A stretch of DNA of 64,000 nt from RAM1 sp050247515 (GTDB taxonomy: Bacteria; Pseudomonadota; Gammaproteobacteria; Burkholderiales; Burkholderiaceae_C), in the NCBI GenBank assembly GCA_050247515.1, contig JBFWUB010000004.1, positions 124,001 to 188,000 on the forward strand, written 5' to 3'. A program made the position numbers and the translations under genes. Of this stretch, positions 41,123 to 49,963 are shown piece by piece (the first letter of the stretch is position 1; each line of letters starts with the position of its first letter). Below the pieces are notes generated by a model. That model ran no database searches, was not told the DNA's origin, and saw nothing but the letters and a program-made list of their open reading frames with translations.

Positions 41123-42139
41123 ATGAAGGTTTATTACGACAAGGACTGTGACCTGAGCCTGATCAAGGGCAAGACGGTTGCCATCATCGGCTACGGTTCG
41201 CAGGGCCATGCCCATGCACAGAACCTCAATGACAGCGGCGTGAAGGTCGTGGTCGGCCTGCGCAAGGGCGGGGCTTCCTGGCCCAAGGTCGAAAAGGCCG
41301 GCCTGAAGGTCGCCGAAGTGGCCGACGCCGTCAAGGCCGCTGACGTGGTCATGATCCTGCTGCCCGACGAGCAGATTGCCGCCGTTTACAAGAACGACGT
41401 CGAAGCCAACATCAAGCCGGGCGCCTCGCTGGTGTTTGCCCACGGCTTCAACGTGCACTACGGCTTTGTGACCCCGCGCGCCGACCTGGACGTGTGGATG
41501 GTTGCGCCCAAGGCGCCCGGCCACACCGTGCGTGGCACCTATGCCCAGGGCGGCGGCGTGCCCCACCTGGTGGCCGTGCACCAGGACAAGACGGGCAAGG
41601 CCCGTGACCTGGCGCTGAGCTACGCCATGGCCAACGGCGGTGGCAAGGCCGGCATCATTGAAACCAACTTCCGCGAAGAAACCGAAACCGACCTGTTCGG
41701 CGAGCAGGCCGTGCTGTGCGGCGGTACCGTCGAGCTGATCAAGGCGGGCTTCGAGACGCTGGTGGAAGCCGGCTACGCGCCCGAAATGGCGTATTTCGAA
41801 TGCCTGCACGAGCTCAAGCTGATCGTGGACATGATCTATGAAGGCGGCATCGCCAACATGAACTACTCGATCTCGAACAACGCCGAGTACGGCGAGTACG
41901 TGACCGGCCCGCGCATCGTGACCGACGAGACCAAGAAGGTCATGAAGCAGGTCCTGAAGGACATCCAGACCGGCGAGTACGCCAAGAGCTTCATCCTTGA
42001 AAACAAGGCCGGCGCGCCCACGCTGCTCAGCAAGCGCCGCCTGATGGCCGAGCACCAGATCGAGACCGTGGGCGAAACCCTGCGCGCGATGATGCCCTGG
42101 ATCAAGAAGAACAAGCTGGTGGACCAGACCCGCAACTGA
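41123..42139 (+). CDS. ilvC: Ketol-acid reductoisomerase (NADP+)
   Basis: A 338-residue class I enzyme that isomerises and reduces acetolactate to 2,3-dihydroxyisovalerate. The cofactor motif GYGSQGHAHAQNLNDSG is at residues 25-41 and is followed by the Arg/Lys stretch that favours NADPH (LRKGG). The C-terminal knotted domain holds metal ligands in EETETDLFGEQAVLCGG and in the segment ECLHELKLIVD. GGAGAGA precedes ATG 41123. A rho-independent terminator follows. Confidence 0.97.
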   Translation: MKVYYDKDCDLSLIKGKTVAIIGYGSQGHAHAQNLNDSGVKVVVGLRKGGASWPKVEKAGLKVAEVADAVKAADVVMILLPDEQIAAVYKNDVEANIKPGASLVFAHGFNVHYGFVTPRADLDVWMVAPKAPGHTVRGTYAQGGGVPHLVAVHQDKTGKARDLALSYAMANGGGKAGIIETNFREETETDLFGEQAVLCGGTVELIKAGFETLVEAGYAPEMAYFECLHELKLIVDMIYEGGIANMNYSISNNAEYGEYVTGPRIVTDETKKVMKQVLKDIQTGEYAKSFILENKAGAPTLLSKRRLMAEHQIETVGETLRAMMPWIKKNKLVDQTRN

Positions 42140-42158
42140 AGCGGTTGATTCCCGAGCC

Positions 42159-42183
42159 AAAAGGCCACTGCGGTGGCCTTTTT
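42159..42183 (+). terminator. Rho-independent terminator after ilvC
   Basis: A stem AAAAGGCCAC/GTGGCCTTTT with loop TGCG runs into a T tract, starting 20 bases after the ilvC stop. It ends the ilvBHC transcript before pssA. Confidence 0.88.
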
Positions 42184-42217
42184 ACATTTTTGGACGGCAC
42201 TGACTTAAACTCAATCC

Positions 42218-43027
42218 ATGAACCAAGAACCCCAGCACCCCGCGGGTGAAGGCATTGTGGTGCGCAAGCGCCGCAAGGGCATTTACATCCTGCCCAACCT
42301 CTTCACGCTCGGAGGGTTGTTCGGTGGCTTTTACGCCGTCGTCATGGCCATGAACGGCCGTTTTGACATGGCAGCCGCCGGCATCTTCTGCGCCATGGTG
42401 CTCGACAGCCTGGACGGCCGGGTGGCCCGCATGACCAATACGCAAAGCGCGTTTGGCGAGCAGATGGATTCATTGGCTGACATGGTGTCTTTCGGGGCGG
42501 CGCCCGCGCTGATCGCCTACGAATGGGCGCTCAAGGGCCTGGGCCGCTGGGGCTGGATCGCTGCATTTGTGTATTGTGCGTGCGCGGCATTGCGCCTGGC
42601 CCGCTTCAACGTCAATACGGCGGTGGTGGACAAGCGCTATTTCCAGGGGCTGCCGTCGCCCGCAGCGGCGGCGCTGGTCGCCGGCTTCATCTGGCTCATG
42701 ACCGAGACGGGCGTCAAAGGCTATGACGTGGCCTGGGTCATGTTCGCGTTCGCCCTGTACGCGGGCCTGACCATGGTGACCAATGTGCCGTTCTACAGCT
42801 TCAAGGACATCCAGATGAAAAAGAGCGTGCCGTTTGCCGCGATCGTGCTGATCGCGCTGGGCATTGCCGTCATCAACATCCATCCGCCCACTGTGCTGTT
42901 CGGGCTGTTCGTGCTGTACGGCCTGAGCGGTTATGCGCTTTACGGCTGGCGCCGTTTCAAGGGCCAGCAGACGAGTGTGATCAGTACGTCCACTGACGAG
43001 CCCGAGGAACGCGGCCTTCACAAATAA
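42218..43027 (+). CDS. pssA: CDP-diacylglycerol-serine O-phosphatidyltransferase
   Basis: A 269-residue membrane enzyme that makes phosphatidylserine, the precursor of phosphatidylethanolamine. The CDP-alcohol phosphotransferase motif DSLDGRVAR...G...D...D is complete, with Asp63, Asp66, Asp84 and Asp88. About seven to eight hydrophobic segments follow. The N-terminus opens with a basic VVRKRRKGIYILPNLFT. Its place between ilvC and leuA is common in Burkholderiales. It starts after the ilvC terminator, so it needs its own promoter; the leuA leader begins just after its stop. Confidence 0.94.
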   Translation: MNQEPQHPAGEGIVVRKRRKGIYILPNLFTLGGLFGGFYAVVMAMNGRFDMAAAGIFCAMVLDSLDGRVARMTNTQSAFGEQMDSLADMVSFGAAPALIAYEWALKGLGRWGWIAAFVYCACAALRLARFNVNTAVVDKRYFQGLPSPAAAALVAGFIWLMTETGVKGYDVAWVMFAFALYAGLTMVTNVPFYSFKDIQMKKSVPFAAIVLIALGIAVINIHPPTVLFGLFVLYGLSGYALYGWRRFKGQQTSVISTSTDEPEERGLHK

Positions 43028-43037
43028 GGATCTGTGC

Positions 43038-43043
43038 TAAAGT
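43038..43043 (+). promoter_or_regulatory. Candidate extended -10 promoter of the leucine leader
   Basis: TGC followed by TAAAGT (43038-43043) forms an extended -10 element. A start point five to nine bases downstream falls on or next to ATG 43051, so the leader peptide mRNA would have no 5' untranslated region. No good -35 is visible, which extended -10 promoters can tolerate. Confidence 0.5.
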
Positions 43044-43050
43044 TATCCGG

Positions 43051-43104
43051 ATGAACACGATTTCGCTGGCTCTACTGCTATCCCCCCACGGGCGGAGACG
43101 GTAG
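43051..43104 (+). CDS. leuL: Leucine operon leader peptide
   Basis: A 17-codon open frame encoding MNTISLALLLSPHGRRR and ending in TAG. Four of five codons at positions 6-10 are leucine (CTG, CTA, CTG, CTA), including the less common CTA twice. It lies between pssA and leuA and is followed by a strong terminator hairpin at 43124-43157. That is the architecture of an amino-acid attenuator: ribosome stalling at the leucine codons when leucine is scarce would prevent termination. No Shine-Dalgarno is visible, and a putative -10 element lies directly upstream, suggesting a leaderless transcript. Confidence 0.75.
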   Translation: MNTISLALLLSPHGRRR

Positions 43105-43123
43105 CGCACGCGCATCCCCGATC

Positions 43124-43158
43124 AACGGCCCGTTTGCACCAGCAGCGGGCCGTTTTTC
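43124..43158 (+). terminator. Attenuator terminator before leuA
   Basis: A perfect 9-base stem AACGGCCCG (43124-43132)/CGGGCCGTT (43146-43154) is followed by TTTC and further Ts. An alternative partner for the left arm is CGGGC at 43089-43093 inside the leader peptide gene (antiterminator), and ACCAGCAG (43138-43145) can pair with CTGCTGGT (43168-43175). Together with the leader peptide this forms the leucine attenuation switch. Confidence 0.78.
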
Positions 43159-43195
43159 TTTTGGGACTGCTGGTTTTTACAACCCCTGAACCATC

Positions 43196-44893
43196 ATGTT
43201 GAAACAACCCGCCAGCAAGTACCCCGCCTTCAAACCCATTGGTTTGCGTGACCGCACCTGGCCCGACGCCGTCCTGCGCACGGCACCGATCTGGCTGAGC
43301 ACCGACCTGCGTGACGGCAACCAGGCGCTGATCGAGCCGATGGATGTGCAGCGCAAGCTGCAGATGTTCCAGATGCTGGTGAAGATCGGCTTCAAGGAAA
43401 TCGAGATCGGCTTTCCGTCGGCGTCGCAGACGGAGTTTGATTTCCTGCGGCGCCTGATCGACGACAACCTGATCCCCGATGACGTGACCATCCAGGTGCT
43501 GACGCCGGCGCGCGAGCCGCTGATCCGCCGCACGTTTGAGTCGCTGCAGGGGGCCAAACGGGCCATCGTGCACCTGTACAACGCGGTGGCGCCGGTGATG
43601 CGCAAGGTGGTACTGGGGCTGGACGAGGACGGTATCGTCATGCTGGCCACCAGCCAGGCAAGACTCTTTGTGGAACTGGCTGCGCAACAGCCACAGACGC
43701 AATGGACCTTCCAGTACTCGCCCGAAATGTTCTCGGGCACCGAGCTGGCGTTCTCCAAGCGGGTGGTGGATGCAGTGACCGAGGTATGGCAGCCCACGCC
43801 TCGGCGCAAGTGCATCATCAACCTGCCGTCCACGGTGGAGCATTCCACGCCGAACATTTTTGCCGACATGATCGAGTGGATGCACCGCCACCTGGCGCGT
43901 CGTGATTCCATTGTGCTGTCGGTACACCCCCACAATGACCGCGGCACGGGTACCGCAGCCGGTGAATTTGCCTTGATGGCAGGTGCCGACCGCATCGAGG
44001 GTTGCCTGTTCGGCAACGGCGAGCGCACCGGCAACCTGGACATTGTGAACGTCGCGCTCAACCTGTACACCCAGGGCGTGCCGCCGGGGCTTGACTTTTC
44101 GGCCATCGACGAGATTCGCCGCACGGTCGAGCACTGCAACCAGCTGCCCGTGCACCCGCGCCACCCGTATGCGGGGGACCTGGTCTATACCTCGTTCTCC
44201 GGCTCTCATCAGGACGCCATCAAGAAGGCATTCGCCGCCCGCCGCGAAGGCGACGCCTGGGACATTCCTTACCTGCCCATTGACCCCAGGGACGTCGGCC
44301 GTTCGTATGAGGCCGTGATCCGCGTCAACAGCCAGTCGGGCAAGGGCGGCATCTCGTACCTGCTGGAAAGCGAATTTGGCCTGGAGTTGCCGCGCCGCCT
44401 GCAGATCGAGTTCAGCCAGGTGGTGCAGGCCGTGATGGACACCGACGGCAAGGAACTGACCGCGCAGGACCTGTGGAATCTGTTCGAGCGTGAATACGGT
44501 TTGCAGGCTGTCCCATCACCCGCGCACAAGGTGGTCGAAGCCGCTGGCGGCACGGTCAGCCTCACGGCGGATGTGCGGGTGAATGGCCGGCATTACGCCG
44601 TGGCGGGGGAGGGCACAGGCCCCATTGACGCCTTCGTACGCGGGCTCAACGCCGCTACGGGCTGCGCCATCCGCGTGCTGGACTACCACGAGCACGCCGT
44701 GGGCGCCGGTGCCAATGCGCGCGCCGTGGCCTACCTGGAGCTGCGTGTCAACGAGCAGACGCTGTTTGGCGTTGGCATGGACGCCAACATCGTTTCCGCA
44801 TCGCTGAAGGCCATCGTATCGGGTCTGCAGCGGGCACAATTCACCACTTCGGCCGCCCCCGCAGGCCGCGCAGAACAAGGAGCATTGCAATGA
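43196..44893 (+). CDS. leuA: 2-isopropylmalate synthase, long (type 2) form
   Basis: A 565-residue enzyme condensing acetyl-CoA and 2-oxoisovalerate, the first committed step to leucine. The HMGL-like TIM barrel opens with APIWLSTDLRDGNQAL, the metal-binding HxH is in SVHPHNDRG, and the C-terminal LeuA dimer/regulatory domain (about 440-565) is complete, so leucine feedback inhibition is expected. It is the long form also found in actinobacteria. It is preceded by a leucine attenuator and its stop overlaps the second leuA by ATGA. Confidence 0.93.
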   Translation: MLKQPASKYPAFKPIGLRDRTWPDAVLRTAPIWLSTDLRDGNQALIEPMDVQRKLQMFQMLVKIGFKEIEIGFPSASQTEFDFLRRLIDDNLIPDDVTIQVLTPAREPLIRRTFESLQGAKRAIVHLYNAVAPVMRKVVLGLDEDGIVMLATSQARLFVELAAQQPQTQWTFQYSPEMFSGTELAFSKRVVDAVTEVWQPTPRRKCIINLPSTVEHSTPNIFADMIEWMHRHLARRDSIVLSVHPHNDRGTGTAAGEFALMAGADRIEGCLFGNGERTGNLDIVNVALNLYTQGVPPGLDFSAIDEIRRTVEHCNQLPVHPRHPYAGDLVYTSFSGSHQDAIKKAFAARREGDAWDIPYLPIDPRDVGRSYEAVIRVNSQSGKGGISYLLESEFGLELPRRLQIEFSQVVQAVMDTDGKELTAQDLWNLFEREYGLQAVPSPAHKVVEAAGGTVSLTADVRVNGRHYAVAGEGTGPIDAFVRGLNAATGCAIRVLDYHEHAVGAGANARAVAYLELRVNEQTLFGVGMDANIVSASLKAIVSGLQRAQFTTSAAPAGRAEQGALQ

Positions 44894-46428
44894 CCGACAA
44901 ACTCATCATTTTCGACACCACCTTGCGTGACGGCGAACAATCGCCCGGCGCGTCCATGACCCGTGAAGAAAAAGTGCGCATCGCGCGCCAGCTTGAGCGG
45001 CTGAAGGTGGATGTGATCGAGGCCGGCTTTGCCGCCAGCTCCAACGGCGACTTTGAGGCGGTGAAGGCGATTGCCGACACCATCCGCGAGTCCACCATCT
45101 GCTCGCTGTCTCGCGCCAATGACCGCGACATTTCGCGCGCGGCCGAGGCGCTGAAGGGCGCCGAGCGCGCACGCATCCACACCTTCATCGCCACATCACC
45201 GCTGCACATGGAGAAGAAGCTGCGCATGACGCCCGACCAAGTGCTGGAGCAGGCCAAACAGTCGGTTCGTTTTGCCCGCAACCTGTGCGGCGACATCGAG
45301 TTTTCGCCCGAGGACGGCTACCGCAGCGAAATGGACTTTCTGTGCAAGGTGCTGGAGGCGGTGATTGCCGAGGGCGCCACCACCATCAACGTTCCCGATA
45401 CCGTGGGCTATGCCGTGCCCGAGCTGTACGGCAACTTCATCAGGACGCTGCGCGAGCGCATTCCCAACAGCGACAAGGCCATCTGGTCGGTGCACTGCCA
45501 CAACGACCTGGGCATGGCCGTGGCCAATTCGCTGGCCGGGGTAAAGATCGGCGGTGCGCGCCAGGTGGAGTGCACCATCAACGGCCTGGGCGAGCGCGCA
45601 GGCAACTGCTCGCTCGAGGAAATCGTCATGGCCGTGAAAACCCGCAAGGATTATTTCGGCCTGACCATGAACATTGACCCGGTCCACATCGTGGCCGCCA
45701 GCCGCATGGTCAGCCAGACCACCGGCTTCGTGGTTCAGCCCAACAAGGCGGTGGTGGGGGCCAACGCCTTTGCGCACGCATCGGGCATCCACCAGGACGG
45801 CGTGCTCAAGGCGCGCGACACCTACGAGATCATGCGGGCCGAAGACGTGGGCTGGTCGGCCAACAAGATCGTGCTGGGCAAGCTGAGCGGGCGCAACGCG
45901 TTCAAGGCCCGCTTGCAGGAACTGGGCGTCTCGCTGGAAAGCGAGGCCGACATCAACACGGCGTTCATGAAATTCAAGGAACTGGCCGATCGCAAGAGCG
46001 AGATTTTTGACGAGGACATCCTGGCGCTGGTCAGCGATGAAAGCGTGACGCACGAGAAAGAGCAGTACGGTTTTGTCTCTCTGTCGCAACACAGCGAAAC
46101 CGGCGAACGGCCGCACGCGAGCGTGGTATTCACTGTCGAAGGCAGGGAAGTCCGCGGCGAGTCCGACGGCAACGGCCCGGTGGACGCGTCGCTCAAGGCC
46201 ATTGAAACGCATGTCAAGAGCGGCGCCGAAATGGTGCTGTATTCCGTCAATGCCATCAGCGGCTCCACCGAGAGCCAGGGCGAAGTGACGGTGCGCCTGC
46301 AAAACTCCGGCCGCGTCGTCAATGGCGTGGGCGCCGACCCGGACATCGTGGTGGCATCTGCAAAAGCCTATCTCAGTGCACTGAACAAGTTACAAAGTAA
46401 AGCTGACCGCGTGGCGGCGCAAGGCTGA
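44890..46428 (+). CDS. leuA: 2-isopropylmalate synthase, type 1 form
   Basis: A 512-residue second isopropylmalate synthase, of the E. coli-like type. It starts LIIFDTTLRDGEQSPGASM, has the metal-binding HxH in SVHCHNDLGMAV, the ASGIHQDGVLK flap, and a C-terminal regulatory domain to residue 505. Its ATG overlaps the stop of the preceding long-form leuA, so the two are translated from one message. Two full paralogues of the same step in tandem is unusual; one could be a homologue acting on a different keto acid (citramalate or a longer chain), but its sequence looks like true LeuA. Confidence 0.93.
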   Translation: MTDKLIIFDTTLRDGEQSPGASMTREEKVRIARQLERLKVDVIEAGFAASSNGDFEAVKAIADTIRESTICSLSRANDRDISRAAEALKGAERARIHTFIATSPLHMEKKLRMTPDQVLEQAKQSVRFARNLCGDIEFSPEDGYRSEMDFLCKVLEAVIAEGATTINVPDTVGYAVPELYGNFIRTLRERIPNSDKAIWSVHCHNDLGMAVANSLAGVKIGGARQVECTINGLGERAGNCSLEEIVMAVKTRKDYFGLTMNIDPVHIVAASRMVSQTTGFVVQPNKAVVGANAFAHASGIHQDGVLKARDTYEIMRAEDVGWSANKIVLGKLSGRNAFKARLQELGVSLESEADINTAFMKFKELADRKSEIFDEDILALVSDESVTHEKEQYGFVSLSQHSETGERPHASVVFTVEGREVRGESDGNGPVDASLKAIETHVKSGAEMVLYSVNAISGSTESQGEVTVRLQNSGRVVNGVGADPDIVVASAKAYLSALNKLQSKADRVAAQG

Positions 46429-46465
46429 GGTTTATTTCTATAATTGCTGCTCTGGTTGAGGAAAG

Positions 46466-46497
46466 TCGCGCAAGTCTTTGATCTTGCGCGATTTTTT
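46466..46497 (+). terminator. Rho-independent terminator after the leuA pair
   Basis: A stem TCGCGCAAG/CTTGCGCGA with an 8-base loop is followed by TTTTTTA. It lies 38 bases after the second leuA stop and ends the leucine transcript before the penicillin-binding protein gene. Confidence 0.88.
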
Positions 46498-46546
46498 ATG
46501 AGCTTGTACACTGCACCGGTCGCTGCTTTTGTACAGGAGTTCACTC

Positions 46547-47599
46547 ATGGTCCTTGGTACAGCCTTTCTGCCGAGCAATGCTTTGAACCGCTTCCTACAA
46601 ATTCTTGCAATTGCCGTGATTTCCACGGTGCTTGCCATTCCCACTGCCCAGGCGCAAACCCGCAACAAGGCCACCGCCAAGAAAAGCAAGAGTTCACTGG
46701 TGGTCAGCCGCAAGGCCGCCAAGCCGGTTGCCAAGCGACGGTCCGTGATCCGTGCCGCTGCGGTGCCCCGGCCTTCTTACGGGCAACTCGCCGGCCTGCA
46801 TGGAACGCAGGACCTGCTGGACCTGAAATCCAGTGTGGCGCTGGTGATTGACCAGGACACCCGTGAAGTACTGTTGAGCAAGAATGATTCCGCCGTGCTG
46901 CCCATCGCTTCGCTGACCAAGCTCATGACGGGCCTGCTGATCAGCGAAGCCAATTTGCCGATGGACGAGATGATTGCCATCTCGCAGGATGACGTGGATA
47001 CCGAAAAGGGCAGCACCTCTCGCCTGCGCGTGGGCACCGAGTTGAGCCGCGGTGAGCTGCTTCACCTGGCCTTGATGTCGAGCGAGAACCGGGCTGCCCA
47101 TGCGCTGGGCCGGACGTATCCGGGTGGCCTGGATGCGTTCGTCAGGCAGATGAATGCGCGTGCCCGCGCGCTGGGGATGAGCGATACACGCTATGTGGAG
47201 CCCACCGGGCTATCCAGCCGCAACCAGTCCAGCGCGAAGGATCTGGCCACCCTCGTGACCGTTGCCTACAACGACCCTGTGCTGCGTGAGCTGTCCACCT
47301 CGCCAGGCCATCAGGTGGCCGTCGGCAACCGCACTCTTCAGTACAACAACACCAACCGGCTGGTAAAGAATCCTGAATGGGAGATCGGTCTGCAAAAGAC
47401 CGGCTACATCTCCGAAGCCGGGCAGTGCCTGGTCATGCAGGCCAAAATTGCCGGCCGCAAGCTCATCATGGTGTTCCTGGACTCGGCGGGCAAGCTGAGC
47501 CGCCTTGGAGACGCCGAACGGGTGCGGCGGTGGGTGGAATCCGCCCCGGCCGCGCCTCAATCCCCGGGCAATATCGTCATCCGCCAGGTCAACGGCTGA
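46547..47599 (+). CDS. pbpG: Penicillin-binding D-Ala-D-Ala endopeptidase (PBP7-like, peptidase S11)
   Basis: A 350-residue periplasmic serine peptidase. The signal peptide ends near AQA at residue 37, followed by a basic linker to about 70. The three S11 motifs are complete: Ser122-x-x-Lys125 (SLTK), SxN at 179-181 (SEN) and Lys284-Thr-Gly (KTG). It lacks the C-terminal PBP5 domain, so a PBP7-type endopeptidase of peptidoglycan cross-links is the best call. CAGGAG precedes ATG 46547. The stop overlaps the convergent IclR gene by 11 bases. Confidence 0.9.
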   Translation: MVLGTAFLPSNALNRFLQILAIAVISTVLAIPTAQAQTRNKATAKKSKSSLVVSRKAAKPVAKRRSVIRAAAVPRPSYGQLAGLHGTQDLLDLKSSVALVIDQDTREVLLSKNDSAVLPIASLTKLMTGLLISEANLPMDEMIAISQDDVDTEKGSTSRLRVGTELSRGELLHLALMSSENRAAHALGRTYPGGLDAFVRQMNARARALGMSDTRYVEPTGLSSRNQSSAKDLATLVTVAYNDPVLRELSTSPGHQVAVGNRTLQYNNTNRLVKNPEWEIGLQKTGYISEAGQCLVMQAKIAGRKLIMVFLDSAGKLSRLGDAERVRRWVESAPAAPQSPGNIVIRQVNG

Positions 47600-48380
47600 G
47601 GCCGGTCGGCTGGTAGCCCAGCGCGGTTGAAATTTCGCTTGCCGTTGACTGCAGCTTGGGAAGCCAGTTTTCGTCCAGCCGGTCCGCCGGGGCGGAGATC
47701 GACAGGCCCGCGACCAGTTTGTTCTGGTCGTCGTAGATCCCTGCGGCCATGCAACGCACCCCCAGTTCCAGTTCTTCGTTGTCACGCGCAATACCGTATT
47801 GCCGTGCCTTGGCCAACTCCCGCTCCAGCACGGGCAGCTGGGTAATGCTGTTGCGCGTGTGGCCAGCCAGACCTGTACGGGTCGCATAAGCGCGTACACG
47901 CTGCGGGTCGTCCACAGCCAGAAAAAGCTTGCCGGTGGACGTGAGGTGCAAGGGGGCCCGGCCCCCTATGGCGCGTACCACCTGCATGCCGGACCGCTCG
48001 CTGTAAGCGCGCTCGATGTAGACGATCTCGTCACCCTGGCGCATGCTCAGGTTCACCGGTTGCTGGATCAGCTTGTGCAGCTCTCGCATGGGAGCCAGCG
48101 CCGCATCGCGCACGCTCAGCCGCCCCTTGACCAGATTGCCCAGCTCCAGCAGGCGCATGCCCAGCCGGTAGCTGCCCGCCTCGGGGCGGTCCACGAACCG
48201 GCCCGTGGCCAGATCGTTCAGGATGCGGTGGGTGGTGGACGGGTGCAGGCCGGTTTTCTCGCTGATTTCCTTGAGGGAAATCGCCTCTTCGCGCGAAGCC
48301 AGCACGTCAATGAGCGAAAACATGCGCTCAATGACCTGGATGGTCGGTGTCGCGGGAATGCTCTGGTTGGATTTTTTCAT
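47589..48380 (-). CDS. IclR-family transcriptional regulator
   Basis: A 263-residue regulator. The N-terminal winged helix at about residues 14-75 contains ISLKEISEKTGLHPSTTHRILNDLATG; the C-terminal IclR effector domain (about 90-255) contains the conserved GRAPLHLTSTGKLFLA and GVRCMAAGIYDD segments. It follows bpt on the same strand after a 35-base gap. Its target is unknown, since neighbouring genes are housekeeping and no catabolic operon lies beside it. Confidence 0.92.
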   Translation of the reverse strand: MKKSNQSIPATPTIQVIERMFSLIDVLASREEAISLKEISEKTGLHPSTTHRILNDLATGRFVDRPEAGSYRLGMRLLELGNLVKGRLSVRDAALAPMRELHKLIQQPVNLSMRQGDEIVYIERAYSERSGMQVVRAIGGRAPLHLTSTGKLFLAVDDPQRVRAYATRTGLAGHTRNSITQLPVLERELAKARQYGIARDNEELELGVRCMAAGIYDDQNKLVAGLSISAPADRLDENWLPKLQSTASEISTALGYQPTGLSR

Positions 48381-48415
48381 GGGCTTCCCAATCGCTTGGA
48401 CAGCCCAATTTTATC

Positions 48416-49177
48416 TTATGAAATCGTGGTCGGTATCACGGAATCGCCGGCCAGCCATTGGCCATCGATCAGGACCTCGTGCGGCGCGAAGCGTGCCTTG
48501 TAGTTCATCTTGGGGCTTTCGCTGATCCAGTAGCCCAGATAGACGTGTGGCAAGCCCAGCCGGCGCGCCTGCTCGATCTGCCACAGCACGCTGTAGGTGC
48601 CGTAGCTGGCAGCGGTGTCGGGCTCGTAGAAGGTATACACCGCCGATATGCCGTCATTCAGCACATCGAGGATGGACACCATGCGCAGCGCACCGGGCGA
48701 GCCGTCGCCCGTGGGTTCACGGAATTCCACCAGACGCGAGTTGACCCGGCTTTGCAGCAGGAACTGGGTGTACTGGTCGATGCTGTCGTGGTCCATGCCG
48801 CCGCCTGCATGGCGCCCGGTCTGGTAACGCAGGTACAGGTGGTAGTGCTCGGGCACAAAACACAGCTTGAGCACGCGGGCCTGCAGGCGCTGGTGGCGCT
48901 TGAGCGCGCGGCGCTGGCTGCGGTCGGGCGCAAATTCATTGACGCGTACCCGCAGCGGAACGCACGCCCGGCAACCATCGCAGTAAGGCCGGTAGGTGAA
49001 CATGCCGCTGCGGCGAAAACCGCTGGTGACCAGGTCGGAATAAGTGTCGTTGTGGATCAGGTGGCTGGGCGTGGCCACCTGTGAGCGCGCCTGCCTGCCG
49101 GGCAGGTAGCTGCACGGGTAAGGCGCCGTTGCATAGAACTGCAAGGCCTGAAGCGGAAGATCCTTGAGATGGGTCAC
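48416..49177 (-). CDS. bpt: Aspartate/glutamate leucyltransferase (arginyl-tRNA-protein transferase family)
   Basis: A 253-residue enzyme that adds leucine to proteins with N-terminal Asp or Glu, marking them for ClpS/ClpAP degradation. The N-terminal ATE domain contains PCSYLPGRQARSQVATP and the cysteine-rich RPYCDGCRACVPLRV. The C-terminal ATE domain ends in LGYWISESPKMNYKARFAPHE. It starts with GTG at 49177, overlapping the aat stop as GTGA, so the two N-end-rule transferases are coupled. This is the bacterial Bpt form rather than eukaryotic Ate1. Confidence 0.94.
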   Translation of the reverse strand: MTHLKDLPLQALQFYATAPYPCSYLPGRQARSQVATPSHLIHNDTYSDLVTSGFRRSGMFTYRPYCDGCRACVPLRVRVNEFAPDRSQRRALKRHQRLQARVLKLCFVPEHYHLYLRYQTGRHAGGGMDHDSIDQYTQFLLQSRVNSRLVEFREPTGDGSPGALRMVSILDVLNDGISAVYTFYEPDTAASYGTYSVLWQIEQARRLGLPHVYLGYWISESPKMNYKARFAPHEVLIDGQWLAGDSVIPTTIS

Positions 49178-49920
49178 GCTGGGGCGGCGGGCGGCAGGAG
49201 TAGCTGCCAGTATACGGGCTCAAAATGCCAGGCTGGACCGGGTTCGAGGGCGGCTTGCGCGACATGGTTCACGAACGCTGCCCTTTCGATTTCACGCGCG
49301 CCCAGCGATGCCAGGTGGCGGGTATTCTGCTGGCAGTCGATCAGGCGTACCCGGTGCTGGCGGCACAACGCCACCAACGCAGCCAGCGCGATCTTGGATG
49401 CGTCGGGCACGCGGGTGAACATCGACTCGCCGAACACGGCCCGTCCCAGCGCCACGCAGTACAGGCCGCCGACCAACTCCCCATCGATCCAGGTCTCCAC
49501 GCTGTGGGCCAGGCCCGCGCGGGCCAGCGCCTGGTAGGCCGACACCATCTGCGGCACGATCCAGGTGCCTGACTGGCCCGACCGCGAACTGCCCGCGCAG
49601 GCGCGGATCACATCGTCAAATGCGCCGTCGATGCGGATCTCGCACCGGGCATCGAGCCGGAACTGCGCCAGTTTGCGGCGCAAAGAGCGGTGCAGCCTGA
49701 ACTCGTCCACATGCAGCACCATGCGCGGGTCGGGGCTCCACCACAGAATGGGCTGGCCTTCACTGAACCACGGGAATACGCCGCGCCCATACGCGCCCGT
49801 CAGGGTCGCCACGTCCAGCGCACCGCCGGCAGCCAGCAGGCCCGGGGCGGGATCCGAGGCGCCCCAGGCGCGGGCCACGTCGGGGAAGGGTTCGCCAGGT
49901 TCCAGCCAGGGAAGCTTCAT
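49174..49920 (-). CDS. aat: Leucyl/phenylalanyl-tRNA-protein transferase
   Basis: A 248-residue enzyme that transfers Leu or Phe from tRNA to proteins with N-terminal Arg or Lys. Conserved segments: GAYGRGVFPWFSEGQPILWWSPDPR near residue 45-70, the catalytic-region WIDGELVGGLYCVALGRAVFGESMF near 165-190, and LIDCQQNTRHLASLGA near 210. It heads the aat-bpt unit. Upstream lies the PAAR gene, separated by 43 bases on the same strand. Confidence 0.95.
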   Translation of the reverse strand: MKLPWLEPGEPFPDVARAWGASDPAPGLLAAGGALDVATLTGAYGRGVFPWFSEGQPILWWSPDPRMVLHVDEFRLHRSLRRKLAQFRLDARCEIRIDGAFDDVIRACAGSSRSGQSGTWIVPQMVSAYQALARAGLAHSVETWIDGELVGGLYCVALGRAVFGESMFTRVPDASKIALAALVALCRQHRVRLIDCQQNTRHLASLGAREIERAAFVNHVAQAALEPGPAWHFEPVYWQLLLPPAAPA

Positions 49921-49963
49921 GGGCGCGGGGCGACGCGGGGGCGACCCGGTGCACGGCGGGCGT

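Noticed and set aside
46504..46535. Two TTGTACA strings 25 bases apart upstream of the penicillin-binding protein gene, considered as an operator
   Set aside because: The motif is short, one copy coincides with a plausible -35 position and the other abuts the ribosome site; without more copies it may be chance.
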